From Planococcus liqunii (GTDB taxonomy: Bacteria; Bacillota; Bacilli; Bacillales_A; Planococcaceae), in the NCBI RefSeq assembly GCF_030413595.1, contig NZ_CP129238.1:3782001-3846000 (forward strand): a stretch of 64,000 nucleotides of DNA, given 5' to 3'. Below, piece by piece: positions 1-7,060 of this stretch (position 1 is its first letter; each line of letters starts with the position of its first letter). The position numbers were made by a program, and so were the translations under genes. The notes under the pieces were generated by a model. The model was given only the letters and a program-made list of their open reading frames with translations. It had not been told where the DNA came from and made no database searches.

Positions 1-181
1 ATCCCAATTGGATGGTGCCCGGGCTTTGGGAATTATGCAGCTGCAGGAAGCCATTGAAGATGCAGCCATCCGGAAAATTGAACATGCCGGCCATATGCTG
101 CAATGGGATAAACCTGTTGAAACGGCGGATGCAGTTTCAAGCTGGTTGGATGAAAAATGCCATTCTGCTACCAAAGCATAA
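1..181 (+). CDS. alpha/beta hydrolase, C-terminal end only
   Basis: The open frame runs from base 2 to a TAA at 179-181, giving the last 59 residues of a gene that begins outside the window. The pattern EHAGHMLQWDKP followed by an amphipathic helix and SSWL is the usual end of an alpha/beta hydrolase of the acyl-esterase type, where the His of AGHM is the catalytic-triad histidine and the final helix closes the fold. Substrate cannot be told from this piece. It converges on the glutathione peroxidase gene. The family call rests on a short motif, so an unrelated protein remains possible. Confidence 0.68.
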   Translation, partial: SQLDGARALGIMQLQEAIEDAAIRKIEHAGHMLQWDKPVETADAVSSWLDEKCHSATKA

Positions 182-210
182 AAAAGCCCCGGAGCATGGC
201 TTGCTCCGGG
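181..210 (-). terminator. terminator of the ohr-ohrR-gpx operon
   Basis: The hairpin CCCGGAGC/GCTCCGGG lies at about 187-210. On the minus strand it is followed by a U run (A run at 180-185 on the plus strand). It may also serve the hydrolase gene on the plus strand. Confidence 0.8.
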
Positions 211-232
211 ACGTTGATGGGCTGTTGTGTTG

Positions 233-709
233 TTATTTCGCCAGTACTTTCCGAATTTCGCTTTCGAATGACTCCGGTTTGTCCTTTGGCGAATAGCGGC
301 CGATGATGTTGCCTTCCCCATCGACGAGGAATTTTGTGAAGTTCCATTTGATGCTGCTGCCGAGGAACCCTTTGGTGTTGTCGGTTAAGTATTTAAACAG
401 CGGATGCGCTTCTTTGCCGTTGACTTTAATGATGTCATGCATCGGAAACGTCACGCCGTAGCTCATCCGGCATGCCTGTTCCGCTTCTTTTGCGTTTGCC
501 AGTTCCTGTGCAAACTGATCGGAAGGAAAGCCAAGAACCACAAGGCCTTGGTCTTTATATGTTTTGTACAGATTTTCAAGGCTGTCGAATTGATCGCTGA
601 GTCCGCATTTGGTTGCCGTGTTGACAATCAGCATCGTTTTTCCTTGGTATTCGCTCATTGGGTAAGTTTTTCCGTTTGCATCCGTTACGGTTAAATCATA
701 GATTCCCAT
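233..709 (-). CDS. glutathione peroxidase-family thiol peroxidase
   Basis: This 158-residue protein reduces hydroperoxides in the cytoplasm. The peroxidatic residue is Cys35 in NTATKCGL, with Trp122 and Asn123 in KWNFTKFL completing the usual catalytic set. Cys80 in EQACRMSYG sits where thioredoxin-dependent members carry the resolving cysteine, so thioredoxin is the likelier reductant (family knowledge, inferred here). The second conserved motif, usually FPCNQF, reads FPSDQF with Ser63 in place of Cys. It is the third gene of ohr-ohrR-gpx, 32 bases after ohrR, and is probably co-transcribed and induced by organic peroxides. The length is normal for Bacillus homologues (BsaA type). Confidence 0.9.
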   Translation of the reverse strand: MGIYDLTVTDANGKTYPMSEYQGKTMLIVNTATKCGLSDQFDSLENLYKTYKDQGLVVLGFPSDQFAQELANAKEAEQACRMSYGVTFPMHDIIKVNGKEAHPLFKYLTDNTKGFLGSSIKWNFTKFLVDGEGNIIGRYSPKDKPESFESEIRKVLAK

Positions 710-741
710 TGTACATCACTCCTTTTTTTGGCTCTGCCGTT

Positions 742-1194
742 CTACAAATCCATGTCGCTGAAAAAAGCGTTCAATTCTTTCAAGTTTTTCATCAGCGTGA
801 TGGCGTTGACGTCCATAAAATTGCAATCGATGAGTTTTTCTGCGACTGCCTGTTCAATCGGCTGATGCTCGCCCTTTGCTTTTTCCGTCAGCGAAATGAT
901 GAAAGCGCGTTTGTCGCCAGGCGACTGTTCTTTAACAAGCCGTCCGCGTTCCATCATCCGGTTGATGATCGGATTCAGCGTCCCGGTCCCGAGTCCAAGC
1001 CTTTCTCCGATGTCTTTCATCAATAAATGATCTTCTTCCCATAACACAAGCAGCACCAGGTACTGTGTGAATGTCAGATTGAACGGTTCGAGCACCCGTG
1101 CATACATCTTTGTGAAATTGCTTGATGCTTTATAAACTTCAAAACATAATTGCTGATCCAGTTTCGACAGCTGATTCATTTCAACCACATCCAT
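742..1194 (-). CDS. ohrR: OhrR, MarR-family organic peroxide sensor/repressor
   Basis: This MarR-type winged-helix repressor carries a single N-terminal reactive cysteine, Cys17 in LDQQLCFEVY, matching the sensing cysteine of one-Cys OhrR proteins. The winged helix spans roughly residues 45-115, with the wing at SPGDKRAFIISLT. In the family, peroxide oxidises the cysteine and releases the repressor from the ohr operator. The gene lies 7 bases behind ohr on the same strand, so it is autoregulated if the operator at 1637-1658 is real. The start is uncertain: Met1 has no good ribosome site, while Met6 follows GGATGTGG. Confidence 0.92.
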   Translation of the reverse strand: MDVVEMNQLSKLDQQLCFEVYKASSNFTKMYARVLEPFNLTFTQYLVLLVLWEEDHLLMKDIGERLGLGTGTLNPIINRMMERGRLVKEQSPGDKRAFIISLTEKAKGEHQPIEQAVAEKLIDCNFMDVNAITLMKNLKELNAFFSDMDL

Positions 1195-1201
1195 TATCTA
1201 T

Positions 1202-1621
1202 TTAGATAACGACAATTTCTACATCAATGGAATCTTTGACTGCTTTGGAATACGGGCAGTAGTTATGCGCTTTTTCCACGTATTTGTGTTTCAGCTCATC
1301 ATCAATGCCGGTAATTGTTACTTCCAGTTTGGCCGCTAATTTAACGCCGCCATTTTCTTTGTCGCCGATAAGAGAAATTGTCGCTTTCACTTCGCTTTTT
1401 TCCACTTTCACTTTATCCTGTTCCAAAACCAATTCCAATGCACTGTTGAAGCAAGCGCTATAGCCTGCTGCAAATAGTTGTTCAGGGTTGGTCGCTGTTG
1501 TCGCTTCGCCGCCCAGTGCCTGTGGTTTTGCTACGTCCATGTAGAAGATATTGTCTTCAGAATATACTTCGCCTTGTCTGCCGCCAGTGTTAATGATCGT
1601 TGTTTCATAAAGTGTTTTCAT
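1202..1621 (-). CDS. ohr: Ohr organic hydroperoxide resistance protein
   Basis: This 139-residue OsmC/Ohr-fold thiol peroxidase acts on organic and fatty-acid hydroperoxides, normally with lipoylated proteins as reductant. The two active cysteines are visible: Cys57 in YSACFNSAL and Cys122 in NYCPYSKA, the latter being the Ohr signature. Arg15 in GGRQG corresponds to the conserved active-site arginine. The start is an ATG eight to nine bases behind GGAGGA. It leads the operon ohr-ohrR-gpx and has its own promoter. Confidence 0.95.
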   Translation of the reverse strand: MKTLYETTIINTGGRQGEVYSEDNIFYMDVAKPQALGGEATTATNPEQLFAAGYSACFNSALELVLEQDKVKVEKSEVKATISLIGDKENGGVKLAAKLEVTITGIDDELKHKYVEKAHNYCPYSKAVKDSIDVEIVVI

Positions 1622-1636
1622 TGTTTAATTCCTCCA

Positions 1637-1689
1637 ATACATTTGTATCGTACACGATTTACATTAAACTGAATCGCCTACGATGTAAA
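1637..1689 (-). promoter_or_regulatory. ohr promoter with candidate OhrR operator
   Basis: On the minus strand TTTACA (1684-1689) and TAATGT (1661-1666) are 17 bases apart. Just downstream lie two overlapping inverted repeats, ATACA-TT-TGTAT (1637-1648) and ATCGT-AC-ACGAT (1647-1658), placed to block transcription. Assignment to OhrR is inferred from position and the neighbouring gene. Confidence 0.6.
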
Positions 1690-1725
1690 ATGATATGCTC
1701 GCATTACTACTTTATTTTATTGCAC

Positions 1726-1750
1726 AAAAAAAGCCGCCCCTTCAGGCAGC
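1726..1750 (-). terminator. terminator of the small basic protein gene
   Basis: On the minus strand the stem GCTGCC/GGCGGC (one G-U pair) is followed by seven U. Confidence 0.75.
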
Positions 1751-1760
1751 TTGTCTTCCA

Positions 1761-1952
1761 TCAATCCACGTCAACCCAGCCTGATCCTTCATCCTTCGGC
1801 TGGTTTTTGTTCTTTAGATCGTTCGCTTTTTTGTTTTTGCTCGTATATGGTTTGGCATTTTTCGCTTTTTTAGCGCCTGTTTGCCAGCGCGTCCAGCCTT
1901 TTTTGCCGGTTCCCTGTCCAATTCCGCTTTTTGCTTTATCTTTTTTAGGCAT
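1761..1952 (-). CDS. small basic protein, DUF3934-like
   Basis: A 63-residue, lysine-rich, soluble protein starting MPKKDKAKSG. The segment GTGKKGWTRWQ followed by AKPYTSKNKK resembles the small Bacillus proteins grouped as DUF3934; I recall that pattern but cannot check it. No function is known. It stands alone with its own terminator. The high lysine content and absence of membrane segments would fit a nucleic-acid-associated or stress protein, but that is only inference. Confidence 0.6.
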   Translation of the reverse strand: MPKKDKAKSGIGQGTGKKGWTRWQTGAKKAKNAKPYTSKNKKANDLKNKNQPKDEGSGWVDVD

Positions 1953-2057
1953 GTTATCACTCCCGTACTGTTGCCCTGTTATAGCGCGATGACATAAAGC
2001 TTATCACATCTGGCAGTCAGAGTGAACTTTTTTCTCCGGCTGGAAGAGAGGTGGGTT

Positions 2058-2636
2058 TTATTCGCTCAGCCAGGAAGAATCCGACCTGCTTTGCCATTCC
2101 TGTTCCAGCACTCCATAAACCAGCGAATCCCGCCAGCCGTCTTTCATGCGCAGATTTTCCCGGAGCGTCCCTTCCCATATCATGCCCGCTTTTTGCAGTA
2201 CTTTTTTAGATCCAGCATTTGCCGGATCACATGTGGCATAAATCCGGTGGAGGCCCTGTTTGCTGAATCCGAAGTTAATCAGCAATTCCGCCACTTCGGT
2301 GGCAATTCCTTTCCCCCAGTAATCCGGATGAAGGATATAGCCGATTTCTCCGACACGGTTTGCCCGATCTTGAAGAAACAGTTCCCCAGCACCGATCAGC
2401 TGGCCGTTTTCTTTCCAAACCAAGGCAAAAGCAAACTGGACCCTGTCGGATTTTGCGGCCTGTTCCAGCAATTGCTCGACATAGTTCCGGCTTTCTTCTT
2501 CTGTATTGGGCCCCCACGGCTGATAGCGGCTGACGGCTTCGAGTGCAGCGTACCGGTGGACAGCCGGCCAATCCCCTTTTTCGAACTCCCTTAGGTAAAA
2601 CCGGTGTGTTGAAAGCTCATTTTCCATACCCTTCAC
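2058..2636 (-). CDS. GNAT acetyltransferase, RimJ/RimL type
   Basis: A GNAT-fold protein of about 190 residues in the Acetyltransf_3 group, which transfers acetyl from acetyl-CoA to protein N-termini or small amines. The N-terminus HRFYLREFEKGD, the central VGEIGYILHPDYWGKGIATEV (acetyl-CoA loop in YWGKGIATE) and the late GSKKVLQKAGM are all standard. The first possible start is a GTG at 2636 overlapping the previous stop as GTGA; an ATG at 2627 three codons in, behind AAGGGT, is equally plausible. It ends a three-gene run GNAT-DinB-GNAT in which each gene overlaps the next by about four bases, so translation is probably coupled. The substrate is unknown. Confidence 0.85.
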   Translation of the reverse strand: MKGMENELSTHRFYLREFEKGDWPAVHRYAALEAVSRYQPWGPNTEEESRNYVEQLLEQAAKSDRVQFAFALVWKENGQLIGAGELFLQDRANRVGEIGYILHPDYWGKGIATEVAELLINFGFSKQGLHRIYATCDPANAGSKKVLQKAGMIWEGTLRENLRMKDGWRDSLVYGVLEQEWQSRSDSSWLSE

Positions 2637-3148
2637 CCTTTCCGCAATCGCCGCTTGATAGTCCGGATCTGGCCCCGGTGATTGATTTCATCCTCCATGA
2701 CGTGAAACCAGAGATAGTAATTATTGTACGGCACACCGTTCGGCCAGTAGCGCTCTTCGTAAAGCCAGCTGTCATCTTTTGTCCGAAGCTTGTCGAGCGT
2801 TGCGGACCGGAGCTGTTCCAGCCCGGTTAAATAATCAGCCAAAGTTCTTCCCTGGAATTCTGAACGCGCCTCGTCCCCCAGTTCAATCGCCGCTCCCCAT
2901 TGCTGCCATTCCTCTTCGGTAAAGTCCCGGTCTTCAAATGAAATCAGCTGATGCACTTTCTCGATGGCCGCGATATGGGCAAGCAGCGCGCCGATTGAAT
3001 TGCCGCCGGCTTCTTCTATGAAATCCAATTCGCTCGTTTGAAGTTCTTTTACGTCATTCAGTGTAATGCTGCGTGAGTGTTCAAGCATAAAAGCCAGTTC
3101 CCCGATTTTTTCCGTAAACCCTTCAAGCGGCTTGATGGCATAGTTCAC
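2633..3148 (-). CDS. DinB/DUF664-type four-helix protein
   Basis: A 171-residue protein with the DinB-like four-helix look: an early GALLAHIAAIEKVHQL and a late LWFHVMEDEINHRGQI, which supply the histidines that usually hold a divalent metal in this superfamily (DUF664 branch). Members include thiol-dependent transferases and many proteins of unknown role, so no reaction is assigned. It overlaps the GNAT genes on both sides by about four bases. Confidence 0.82.
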   Translation of the reverse strand: MNYAIKPLEGFTEKIGELAFMLEHSRSITLNDVKELQTSELDFIEEAGGNSIGALLAHIAAIEKVHQLISFEDRDFTEEEWQQWGAAIELGDEARSEFQGRTLADYLTGLEQLRSATLDKLRTKDDSWLYEERYWPNGVPYNNYYLWFHVMEDEINHRGQIRTIKRRLRKG

Positions 3149-3630
3149 CGTTCCACATCCTTCAGCAGTTTTTTAAAATAGCCGAGCGTCGCCTTATCAT
3201 TTAATTGCTGCATTTCGCCAGTCCGGACGTAGCCGGCTTTTTCGTACAGCCGGCAATTGCCTTCTTCTTCGAGGATCGCCGCAAGCTCCCAGCTCACAGC
3301 TTCCGGAAACTGTTCTTCCGCCAATTCCATTGCTTTTGAGGCGATTCCGCGTCCCTGGCAATCGGGATGAACAAACAAAGGACTGACCCAGAAGCGGCCT
3401 TCTTCTTTCCAGTGCACGCGTATTGCGCCGCATAGCTGGCCGTCTTCGATGATTTTAAAGAACATGCTGTCGGGCCGGATCAGGCGTTCAGCAAATTTAT
3501 CGATTGATTCATTTGCCGGGCTCGTATTGTAATCCTGGTATTTTTCAAGCAATGGCAAAAAAGCCGCGTACTGCATATTAAAAAGCCGGTATGTATCCTC
3601 CAATTGCATTCTCTCCAACTTTATTGCCAA
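3145..3630 (-). CDS. GNAT acetyltransferase with TTG start
   Basis: A GNAT protein of 161 residues with the acetyl-CoA loop in HPDCQGRGIASKAME and the late strand-helix NCRLYEKAGYV. The chosen start is TTG at 3628-3630, since AAAGGGG lies nine bases upstream; an ATG at 3607-3609 with GGAG very close is the alternative and would remove seven residues. It is the first gene of the GNAT-DinB-GNAT run and overlaps the DinB gene as ATGA. The substrate is unknown. Confidence 0.82.
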   Translation of the reverse strand: MAIKLERMQLEDTYRLFNMQYAAFLPLLEKYQDYNTSPANESIDKFAERLIRPDSMFFKIIEDGQLCGAIRVHWKEEGRFWVSPLFVHPDCQGRGIASKAMELAEEQFPEAVSWELAAILEEEGNCRLYEKAGYVRTGEMQQLNDKATLGYFKKLLKDVER

Positions 3631-3737
3631 CTCATTTCGCCCCTTTGCCTATTCTTCTAAACAAGCAAGAATTTTTTTGAAAAAATAGCCCCTCCTCCGC
3701 CGTTCAAGCGAAAAAAGGGGTATATTCAGCCTGCATT

Positions 3738-4292
3738 CTAGTAAAGAAACGGAATAAGCCGCGCACGTTCCTTCATCCACTCTTCATACTGTACACCGAA
3801 TTTCTCGATCAAGAGTTTTTCCTCGTAGTCGATCCGCTTCAAAAGCGCCCATATCATCAATGCTCCGCCTGCAACCGCCGCAATCGGGCTGGTAAAATAA
3901 AGCGGCATGCCGACAGCGATGAAAAAAAGGCCGGTATAAAGCGGATGGCGCAGTTTCCGGTAAGGCCCCGTACTGACGATTTCATCACCTTCGCGCACCG
4001 TCACATGGCGCGTAAATTGCGCCTTTAAGTGCAGGATGCCCCAGAAACGGAGAAAAACGCCCGCCGCAAAAAGGACCGTGCCCACAATCTTGAGAATCTG
4101 TGCAATCTCTTTGCCCTGCATTTCCTGCAGCAAAAAGGCCGCCAGAATCGTTCCCAGCAAAACCGTCAAGATCCGGTAAAATGAACCTCTTTCCACCGGA
4201 TCGCTTGCAGTTCCGCGGTTCCGGAACAGCAGAAATTCAGCGATCCAAACTGCTCCAATCAATGTAAAAATCCAATCAATCAATGTCATCAT
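3738..4292 (-). CDS. isoprenylcysteine carboxyl methyltransferase-family membrane protein
   Basis: A membrane protein of about 184 residues with four to five hydrophobic segments. The C-terminal block TGPYRKLRHPLYTGLF with the later EEKLLIEKFGVQYEEW is the SAM-binding signature of the ICMT/PEMT-like methyltransferases. The start is placed at the ATG pair at 4287-4292 behind GGGGC; the frame stays open upstream to 4448, but that stretch contains the terminator hairpin of the oxidase operon, so it is not coding. Bacterial members are largely uncharacterised; lipid or small hydrophobic thiol methylation is a guess. Confidence 0.8.
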   Translation of the reverse strand: MMTLIDWIFTLIGAVWIAEFLLFRNRGTASDPVERGSFYRILTVLLGTILAAFLLQEMQGKEIAQILKIVGTVLFAAGVFLRFWGILHLKAQFTRHVTVREGDEIVSTGPYRKLRHPLYTGLFFIAVGMPLYFTSPIAAVAGGALMIWALLKRIDYEEKLLIEKFGVQYEEWMKERARLIPFLY

Positions 4293-4369
4293 CCATGCCC
4301 CATTTTCTCGTCTGTTCCTTAAAATATAAAGAACATTCCAACAGAATACAACTTCCAGTCCAACCACTC

Positions 4370-4416
4370 CGAACAAAACAAGCTTTCTTCCCGTTTGCAG
4401 CGGGAAGAAAGCTTGT
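4370..4416 (-). terminator. strong terminator of the cytochrome oxidase operon
   Basis: A 16-bp perfect stem, 4378-4393 with 4401-4416 (core AAGCTTTCTTCCCG), is followed on the minus strand by UUUUGUUC. It closes the oxidase operon just after the 27-residue peptide gene. Confidence 0.9.
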
Positions 4417-4422
4417 CGGTTT

Positions 4423-4506
4423 CTACTCTTCTGTTGTGGACACTTCAACCAGCATGGCTGTGAATACGGTGAAGATTACCATTAAAGATAAGACCATCGT
4501 GAACAT
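4423..4506 (-). CDS. 27-residue membrane peptide at the end of the oxidase operon
   Basis: The reading frame ATG (4504-4506) to TAG (4423-4425) encodes 27 residues: a hydrophobic stretch (MVLSLMVIFTVFTAML) ending in VEVSTTEE. The ribosome site TAGGAGA overlaps the stop codon of the subunit I gene with good spacing, so translation should be coupled. It lies inside the operon, before the terminator. A single-span peptide here would fit an accessory subunit or assembly peptide of the oxidase, but I know no named homologue. The evidence is position, ribosome site and hydrophobicity. Confidence 0.6.
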   Translation of the reverse strand: MFTMVLSLMVIFTVFTAMLVEVSTTEE

Positions 4507-4518
4507 GTTTATCATCTC

Positions 4519-6171
4519 CTACCAAGTTTTAAGTCCTTCTGAGCCAGGCGGTGCGTGCTGAATCATGCTGCTAAGCGGAATCGCATAAGCGATTAAAATC
4601 AAGGCAAATGCAATGCCGATCCAGATTTTCCAGTTCTCCAAAAACTTCGGCGAGCTTTCTCTGTCGCTGTCGGCCAGCGGAAACTCGACAATGTCTTCCG
4701 GTTTTTCCGCTTTCGGCGATAGGAACATGGTCATGACCACGATATACATCAGCATCATTGCGGATATGAACAGGATGCTTCCCCCAATTGCCATCGTCAC
4801 ATGGCTGGTCAGGATGCCGTCAAACCATTCCAGTGCGGCCGGATGGTTGTTGTAAGAAGAATAGGCGGTCCGGCGCGGCGCTCCGAGAAGCCCCAGTACG
4901 TGCTGCGCAGTTGACATCAAGAGCATGCCGATAGACCAGGTGATGATTTGGACAAAGCCGAGCGTCTGCATCGATTTAGTGAACTTGCGGCCGGTCAAAT
5001 ACGGAATCAGCCAGAATGTCATGCCCATAAATGTCATCGCAACCGGCGTACCGACCGTGATGTGGAAATGCCCGACGATCCAAAGCGTATTGTGGACGAC
5101 TTCGTTCAATTGGAAACTGGCATTGATGATGCCGCCGGCGCCGCCGGGAATAAAGAACGCCATCGCGATGAAAATCGATGTAAAGCGTACATCTTTCCAA
5201 GGCAGCATGGCAAACCAGCCGAACAAGCCTTTCGCGCCTTTTTTACGCCCTGATGTTTCAAAAGTGGCGAACATCGAGAAAGCGGTCATAAGCGACGGGA
5301 CGATTACCATAAACGTCAGCACAACCTGCAGGAATTTCCAGAAGTTCGAAATGCCGGGTTCGGTCAATTGATGGTGGAAGCCGACCGGAATCGAGAACAG
5401 AATAAATAAGACAAAGGACAAACGGGCCAAGGAATCACTGAATACTTTTACGCCAAGCAGTTTCGGTACGATCAAATACCACGCCATGTATGCCGGCAAC
5501 AGCCAGAAGTACACGAGCGGGTGTCCGAAATACCAGAACAGGGAGCGGCTCAGTTCAACGTTGATGGTGTCGGTCCAGCCGAATGCCCATGGGATGTACT
5601 GGAAGAGAACCGTTGCCACAACGCCCAGGCAAGCGATCAGCCACAACACAAGCGTCGCAATCGTCATGAACGCGAACAGCGGGCTCATTTCGCCTTTATG
5701 CGCTTTGCGCCATACCAGGTAATGGGCAATCAACGCGAAACTGCTGATCCATGTGCCGATTACATAAAGCGCCAGTCCGACGTAATACCAGCCGCTTGCT
5801 TTCAGCGGTGCATAAAACGTATAAAGAACGGACGCTTCTCCGGAAACGATCATAATCGTAGCCAGTACCGTACCGGCCAGGGTTACCCAGAAACCGATCC
5901 AGGAAAACAGCCAGACTTTCGGGCCGAATGTTCCAAGCGTTTTGCTCATACCAGTAACAAAAAATCCGAAAATGAAAAATGCTGTATAAATAAGAGCTAG
6001 AAGCACGCCATGAGCGGTTAAGATTTGGTAATAATCAAGCCATGCAGGCAACTGCAAAGCGTCATTCCGGATAAATACTTGAAGCAGTCCGCATAACGTG
6101 CCGATCAAGAAGGCTGTGTACGCGACGCCGATATTCCATAAGGCAATTTTTCGGTCTTTTGCAGCAATCAT
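4519..6171 (-). CDS. b(o/a)3-type cytochrome c oxidase subunit I
   Basis: The catalytic subunit of a B-type haem-copper oxidase, 550 residues with about 13 membrane spans. It reduces oxygen to water at a haem-copper centre in the cell membrane and pumps protons. Visible ligands are His54 (low-spin haem), His217 in FGHPLVYF with Tyr221 (CuB and cross-linked Tyr), His266-His267 (CuB), His368 and His370 in VGHFH (haems). The HPxVY pattern and the small subunit II mark the ba3 class, known for high oxygen affinity. It begins one base after the subunit II stop. An FNR-type site upstream of the operon suggests induction at low oxygen. Confidence 0.93.
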   Translation of the reverse strand: MIAAKDRKIALWNIGVAYTAFLIGTLCGLLQVFIRNDALQLPAWLDYYQILTAHGVLLALIYTAFFIFGFFVTGMSKTLGTFGPKVWLFSWIGFWVTLAGTVLATIMIVSGEASVLYTFYAPLKASGWYYVGLALYVIGTWISSFALIAHYLVWRKAHKGEMSPLFAFMTIATLVLWLIACLGVVATVLFQYIPWAFGWTDTINVELSRSLFWYFGHPLVYFWLLPAYMAWYLIVPKLLGVKVFSDSLARLSFVLFILFSIPVGFHHQLTEPGISNFWKFLQVVLTFMVIVPSLMTAFSMFATFETSGRKKGAKGLFGWFAMLPWKDVRFTSIFIAMAFFIPGGAGGIINASFQLNEVVHNTLWIVGHFHITVGTPVAMTFMGMTFWLIPYLTGRKFTKSMQTLGFVQIITWSIGMLLMSTAQHVLGLLGAPRRTAYSSYNNHPAALEWFDGILTSHVTMAIGGSILFISAMMLMYIVVMTMFLSPKAEKPEDIVEFPLADSDRESSPKFLENWKIWIGIAFALILIAYAIPLSSMIQHAPPGSEGLKTW

Positions 6172-6172
6172 G

Positions 6173-6640
6173 TTAATACACCTCTATTTCGTTGTACATC
6201 AAATGGTGGCCCGTCCCGCAGTACTCGTTGCAAAGAATCAAATACTTGCCGGGCTTTTCGAACGTGTAGGATTTGGTTGTAATCTGGCCCGGAACGACCA
6301 TCAAATTGACTTTTGTGTTGTCAATCGTAAAACTGTGGACCACGTCTGTACTGGTCACTTTGAAAATGATTTCTTTTCCGGCCGGCACTTTCAGCTCCGG
6401 TGCGTTATAGCCAAACGCCATCGAGACTACTGCTACTTGGTACGTATCGTCATCAAGCTGCGTCACTCCCGGGTTGTCAAAGGGTGCCGTTTCGTTCACT
6501 TTCTTGGGATCAATTGTTTCCATCCCGCCTGCCGGGGTGTGGTCATGTGAAAATGCGCTGACGCCGACAACGCTTAAAAACACCACCAGCGCCGCTACCC
6601 CAAAGGCCAGCCAAATTTTTTCGTATTTATGAAGATGCAT
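6173..6640 (-). CDS. ba3-type cytochrome c oxidase subunit II
   Basis: A 155-residue subunit with one N-terminal membrane anchor (residues 10-30) and an outward cupredoxin domain. The CuA site is complete: His102, Cys137 and Cys141 in LCNEYCGTGHH, His145 and Met148. It takes electrons from cytochrome c and passes them to subunit I. It lies between the IIa and I genes, with GGGAGTAGATCAAG before the ATG. The single N-terminal anchor and short length are typical of ba3 oxidases, not of the aa3 CtaC type. Confidence 0.92.
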   Translation of the reverse strand: MHLHKYEKIWLAFGVAALVVFLSVVGVSAFSHDHTPAGGMETIDPKKVNETAPFDNPGVTQLDDDTYQVAVVSMAFGYNAPELKVPAGKEIIFKVTSTDVVHSFTIDNTKVNLMVVPGQITTKSYTFEKPGKYLILCNEYCGTGHHLMYNEIEVY

Positions 6641-6683
6641 CTTGATCTACTCCCTTTTTTCCACTTGGTTTAAGCGCTTCCGC

Positions 6684-6806
6684 TTATCTTGCGACATACA
6701 TTAAATACACAGCCACCCACATGGCAACAATGACAATCCCGACAAAAAATACACTGATCAGCGTCCCTCTTAAGTCGACTTCGTGTTCCTCGGTTTTTTT
6801 GCTCAT
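6684..6806 (-). CDS. cytochrome c oxidase subunit IIa (40 residues)
   Basis: A short gene from ATG (6804-6806) to TAA (6684-6686). The product starts MSKKTEEHEVDLRGTLISV and continues as one membrane helix, ending YLMYVAR. This is the known pattern of the ba3-oxidase small subunit (COX2A), which supplies the helix missing from the shortened subunit II. The ribosome site is GAGGTGAGGG. It is the first gene of the operon IIa-II-I-peptide. Confidence 0.85.
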   Translation of the reverse strand: MSKKTEEHEVDLRGTLISVFFVGIVIVAMWVAVYLMYVAR

Positions 6807-6866
6807 TTCCCTCACCTCTTATTGTTCATCTCTTGAGTACAGAGTAATCTTTTCCAACATAAGGCA

Positions 6867-6892
6867 GTGTGACTTTTCTCACACCTGTGTGA
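6867..6892 (-). promoter_or_regulatory. FNR/CRP-type box upstream of the oxidase operon
   Basis: TGTGACTTTTCTCACA at 6868-6883 is a perfect TGTGA-N6-TCACA palindrome, the Bacillus FNR consensus, with a second half-site TGTGA at 6888-6892. If the box sits at -41.5, the start would fall near 6834, with only a weak -10 (TTACTC), as expected for an activator-dependent promoter. The neighbouring fnr gene is the natural regulator (inference). Confidence 0.75.
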
Positions 6893-6921
6893 TTTTTTAT
6901 AGTTCTTGTCAATTTTTAGAC

Positions 6922-6962
6922 AAAAAAAAGAAGCCGCACCGGACTTTTTTTCGGTCAACTTC
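6922..6962 (-). terminator. probable fnr terminator
   Basis: Read on the minus strand, GAAG and ACCG pair with CGGT and CTTC across an internal loop, followed by eight U. It lies after the 21-nt array and before the FNR box. Confidence 0.55.
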
Positions 6963-6970
6963 TTCGTTTT

Positions 6971-7051
6971 ATGCCCAAGTTCGGGATCATTATGCCCAGC
7001 TTTTCTTTTTTATGCCCCTCTTAGCCGGCTTTACGCCCAACTGCCTTTTTC
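6971..7051. repeat. 21-nt-period intergenic array A (ATGCCC core)
   Basis: The core A(T/C)GCCC(A) begins at 6971, 6992, 7012 and 7033, spacings 21, 20 and 21. The sequence between cores is not conserved. It lies in the 3' untranslated stretch of fnr, before its terminator. The same core and period recur at 25277-25381. Confidence 0.7.
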
Positions 7052-7060
7052 TTGGCCTGG

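Noticed and set aside
12..296. A 94-residue plus-strand frame across the left-end hydrolase and the terminator
   Set aside because: It runs through the terminator hairpin and into the antisense of the peroxidase gene; the true hydrolase end is in another frame and stops at 181.
4293..4448. N-terminal extension of the ICMT-like methyltransferase
   Set aside because: The open frame covers the oxidase operon terminator and has no ribosome site; the ATG pair at 4287-4292 is used.
6907..6912. TTGACA on the minus strand as the -35 of the oxidase operon
   Set aside because: No -10 lies 16-18 bases downstream; that place is occupied by the TGTGA half-site.
6971..7051. Periodic arrays as a CRISPR
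   Set aside because: The period is 21 bases with cores of only 7-9 bases and no cas genes; CRISPR repeats are 23 bases or longer with spacers of 26 or more.
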